Assembly: GCA_946885645.1 (NCBI GenBank)
Contig: CAMPGU010000074.1
Location: 1-15,289, forward strand
Direction: 5' to 3'
DNA length: 15,289 bases
DNA from: an uncultured Haloferula sp.
GTDB lineage: Bacteria; Verrucomicrobiota; Verrucomicrobiae; Verrucomicrobiales; Akkermansiaceae
This document shows positions 13,574 through 15,289 of the stretch, piece after piece (within the stretch, counting starts at the first letter, position 1; each line of letters starts with the position of its first letter). Both the position numbers and the translations under genes were made by a program. The notes below the pieces were generated by a model. That model ran no database searches. It saw nothing but the letters and a program-made list of their open reading frames with translations, and had not been told where the DNA came from.

Positions 13574-15289
13574 TCAGAACTCGCGTGAGGCGGACAGGGC
13601 GGTATGCTGCGGGTCGTACATCGACTCGACCTTGGCGGGCGGGGCGACGGCCTTCCCCTCCATCGTGCAGCGGGCGAGATAGGTGATCTCTTGCCTCCCT
13701 CCGCGCCAGATGCGGTCGAAGAAGAAGACGGCGCGGTCCGAGCGAAGTTCCCTGTGGGATACGCTCCAGTTGTTCTCGCTGGTGGCCCCGGCATTCCCGT
13801 GCGCGGCTTGGCTGGCAAAGTCGTTGTTCACGGCTTCGAAGATGGCCGGCAAGCGATCCTCCAGAACCAGATAGCGTTCGCCATCGTTCGGCAATTCCAC
13901 CTGAAGCGTGACCCGCACGAGATCGCCCGCTTTGGGTTTATCAAGCGGTTCAGACGTCCCGTCGGGCTTCACCCGCTCGTAGAAGCGGGTCACTTCCAGG
14001 CCGTTCTTCGCCACCGGCATCTGCGGTGCGATGGCAGGCTTCGAGGCGAGTTTCACGCGCACGTAGGCAGCTCCATCGGCCTTCGCGGCAAGCGCGAGGC
14101 CCTCCGCCAGAGGGAAGTCGAGCAACACCGCCGGCTTCCCGGCTTCGAGAGCGATCGTCTTGCTCCCTTGGGCATCGGTGATCGTCACGGAAGCGGGCTG
14201 GATTTCGGAATGATGCTCCGCATAGGCGGCGAGCGCCATGAGGGACCATGCGTTCACCCAGGTGGTGTTCCATTCGCCGTAGGGATTGCGATCGCCGATC
14301 AAGCGGTCGAGCGCATCGGTCGCTTCGTCGGCGTTGGGATCGATGGTGGACCAAGCGAGCAAGCGGGCGGCGTGATCGGTTTCCCAGCGCATCCAGGAAT
14401 CGTCTTTCAGACGGACCTTGGTGGCATCTCTCAGGATCACCGAGGGATCGTCCAGCGTTCCCGCGGCCTTCGCCGCGAGCGCGAGCATACAGCGGGCCCG
14501 GGGATTCAGGTCCGCGACCCGGTCCCTCAGGGTATTCACATAGGCATCCGGGTCCCGTCCCGCCAGTGCCAGGATCCAGACGGAACGGCAGGCGTTCTCG
14601 TAGGACGAGGAGGAATTCGAACTGGTGATGCCGCGCAGGCCGGTCTCGAGGTAGTTGCAGAGCGAGGCGAGCGAAGCCTCCGGCACCTGCGCGCCCCGCT
14701 TTTGCGCCAGCACCAGGCCGAGACCGGCGTACGAGGAAGCCCAATCGACGTCTTCGGGGTTGCCGGGCCAGTAGCTGAAGCCGCCGTTGGCCGTTTGCAT
14801 CGAAAGCAGGCGATCTACCCCGCCTTGCAGGGCCTTGTGCACCTCCGCCGGCGTGTGCTTGGCAAAAGCCGGCACCACGTCCCGCAATTGGTCCACCGCC
14901 AGCCACGGCATCATGGAGGATGTCGTCTGCTCCACGCAGCCGTAGGGATAGTGGAGCAAATAGTCCACCGAGCCCGCGGCTTCCAGCAAGAGGGAGCGGG
15001 AGAACTCGAGCTCCACGTTACCGCGTCCTTTCCGCAATTCCGGGTCGAGCTTCTCGAGCAAATCCGTGTTCCCGCCGTTCAATTTCACCAGCTTCATCTG
15101 GCGCAGCAGGGGCACCGGGTAGTGGACCTGGAAGCGGGCTTCCACGCGGTCGCTGTGCTTGCTCGCGATCACCGGAGTCATCGCCACGCCATCCAGCGAG
15201 ACCGGTTCCGCTTTCCATGAAAAGACGGCCTCGCCCGTGTTTCCGAAGTTGACCGGGAAGACGACCGTCGCAGAGCCGCCCGGGGCGAG
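13574..15289 (-). CDS. yfhM: Bacterial alpha-2-macroglobulin, C-terminal part (5' end beyond window)
   Basis: A periplasmic protease trap, usually lipid-anchored, of about 1,500-1,900 aa. Here only the C-terminal 571 residues are seen, open at base 15289 with no stop, and ending at TGA 13576-13574. The thioester motif PYGCVEQ is present, the CVEQ codons lying at 14927-14938, so this is the thioester type (YfhM/ECAM-like) that can covalently link to an attacking protease. The thioester-domain alpha/alpha toroid follows, with MQTANGGFSYWPG as a typical complement-like segment. The receptor-binding-like beta domain comes last, with ERYLVLEDRLPAIFEAVN and the end near DPQHTALSASREF. The downstream pbpC gene is the partner expected for this family, thought to repair wall breaches while A2M neutralises incoming proteases. 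The apparent GTG start at 15187 is only an internal codon. Confidence 0.95.
   Translation of the reverse strand, partial: LAPGGSATVVFPVNFGNTGEAVFSWKAEPVSLDGVAMTPVIASKHSDRVEARFQVHYPVPLLRQMKLVKLNGGNTDLLEKLDPELRKGRGNVELEFSRSLLLEAAGSVDYLLHYPYGCVEQTTSSMMPWLAVDQLRDVVPAFAKHTPAEVHKALQGGVDRLLSMQTANGGFSYWPGNPEDVDWASSYAGLGLVLAQKRGAQVPEASLASLCNYLETGLRGITSSNSSSSYENACRSVWILALAGRDPDAYVNTLRDRVADLNPRARCMLALAAKAAGTLDDPSVILRDATKVRLKDDSWMRWETDHAARLLAWSTIDPNADEATDALDRLIGDRNPYGEWNTTWVNAWSLMALAAYAEHHSEIQPASVTITDAQGSKTIALEAGKPAVLLDFPLAEGLALAAKADGAAYVRVKLASKPAIAPQMPVAKNGLEVTRFYERVKPDGTSEPLDKPKAGDLVRVTLQVELPNDGERYLVLEDRLPAIFEAVNNDFASQAAHGNAGATSENNWSVSHRELRSDRAVFFFDRIWRGGRQEITYLARCTMEGKAVAPPAKVESMYDPQHTALSASREF

Noticed and set aside
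13604..15220. Long plus-strand open frame (538 aa) opposite the alpha-2-macroglobulin gene
   Set aside because: His/Arg/Gly-rich shadow; the minus strand encodes a clear A2M with thioester motif.

Overview
The window is a gene-dense, GC-rich stretch of chromosome from a Gram-negative bacterium. It encodes an outer-membrane TonB-dependent receptor, several lipobox-bearing lipoproteins, and a periplasmic alpha-2-macroglobulin/PBP1C pair. The combination of RNase HIII, an HU-like protein, few Shine-Dalgarno sequences, a trace of a CGCCAAG short repeat, and two large exported proteins built from degenerate 'DP..A..W' helical repeats is most like Verrucomicrobiota (Luteolibacter/Verrucomicrobiaceae type). 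That placement is an inference from gene style; there is no rRNA or marker phylogeny here. I see no tRNA, rRNA, CRISPR array, insertion sequence or prophage gene, and no intergenic gap over 150 bp.

Layout. (1) 1-4056, minus strand: a three-gene unit read right to left, with two related exported repeat proteins (512 and 580 aa, joined by an ATGA stop/start overlap) followed after 48 bp by a lipoprotein N-acetylmuramoyl-L-alanine amidase that runs off the left edge. (2) 4178-4651, plus: a guanine-deaminase-type nucleoside deaminase, divergent from the repeat-protein unit across a short gap holding an 8-bp inverted repeat. (3) 4662-6614, minus: RNase HIII, an HU-like DNA-binding protein and an RlpA-like lipoprotein. 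(4) 6716-11131, plus: the adenine glycosylase MutY, a trypsin-like serine protease lipoprotein, a 133-aa lipoprotein of unknown function overlapping it by 4 bp, and a TonB-dependent receptor. (5) 11195-11224: a strong hairpin with A/T flanks that can serve as a bidirectional terminator. (6) 11264-15289, minus: PBP1C preceded by the C-terminal part of a thioester-containing bacterial alpha-2-macroglobulin that runs off the right edge.

Three envelope themes recur: peptidoglycan cutting (amidase, RlpA-like protein), peptidoglycan synthesis or repair coupled to protease trapping (A2M and PBP1C), and small-molecule uptake (TonB receptor). Two genome-maintenance enzymes, RNase HIII and MutY, sit back to back. 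The least explained content is the tandem pair of exported solenoid-repeat proteins in the amidase unit, and the protease/orphan-lipoprotein pair before the TonB receptor. I found no strong evidence for a wholly new defence or mobile system.
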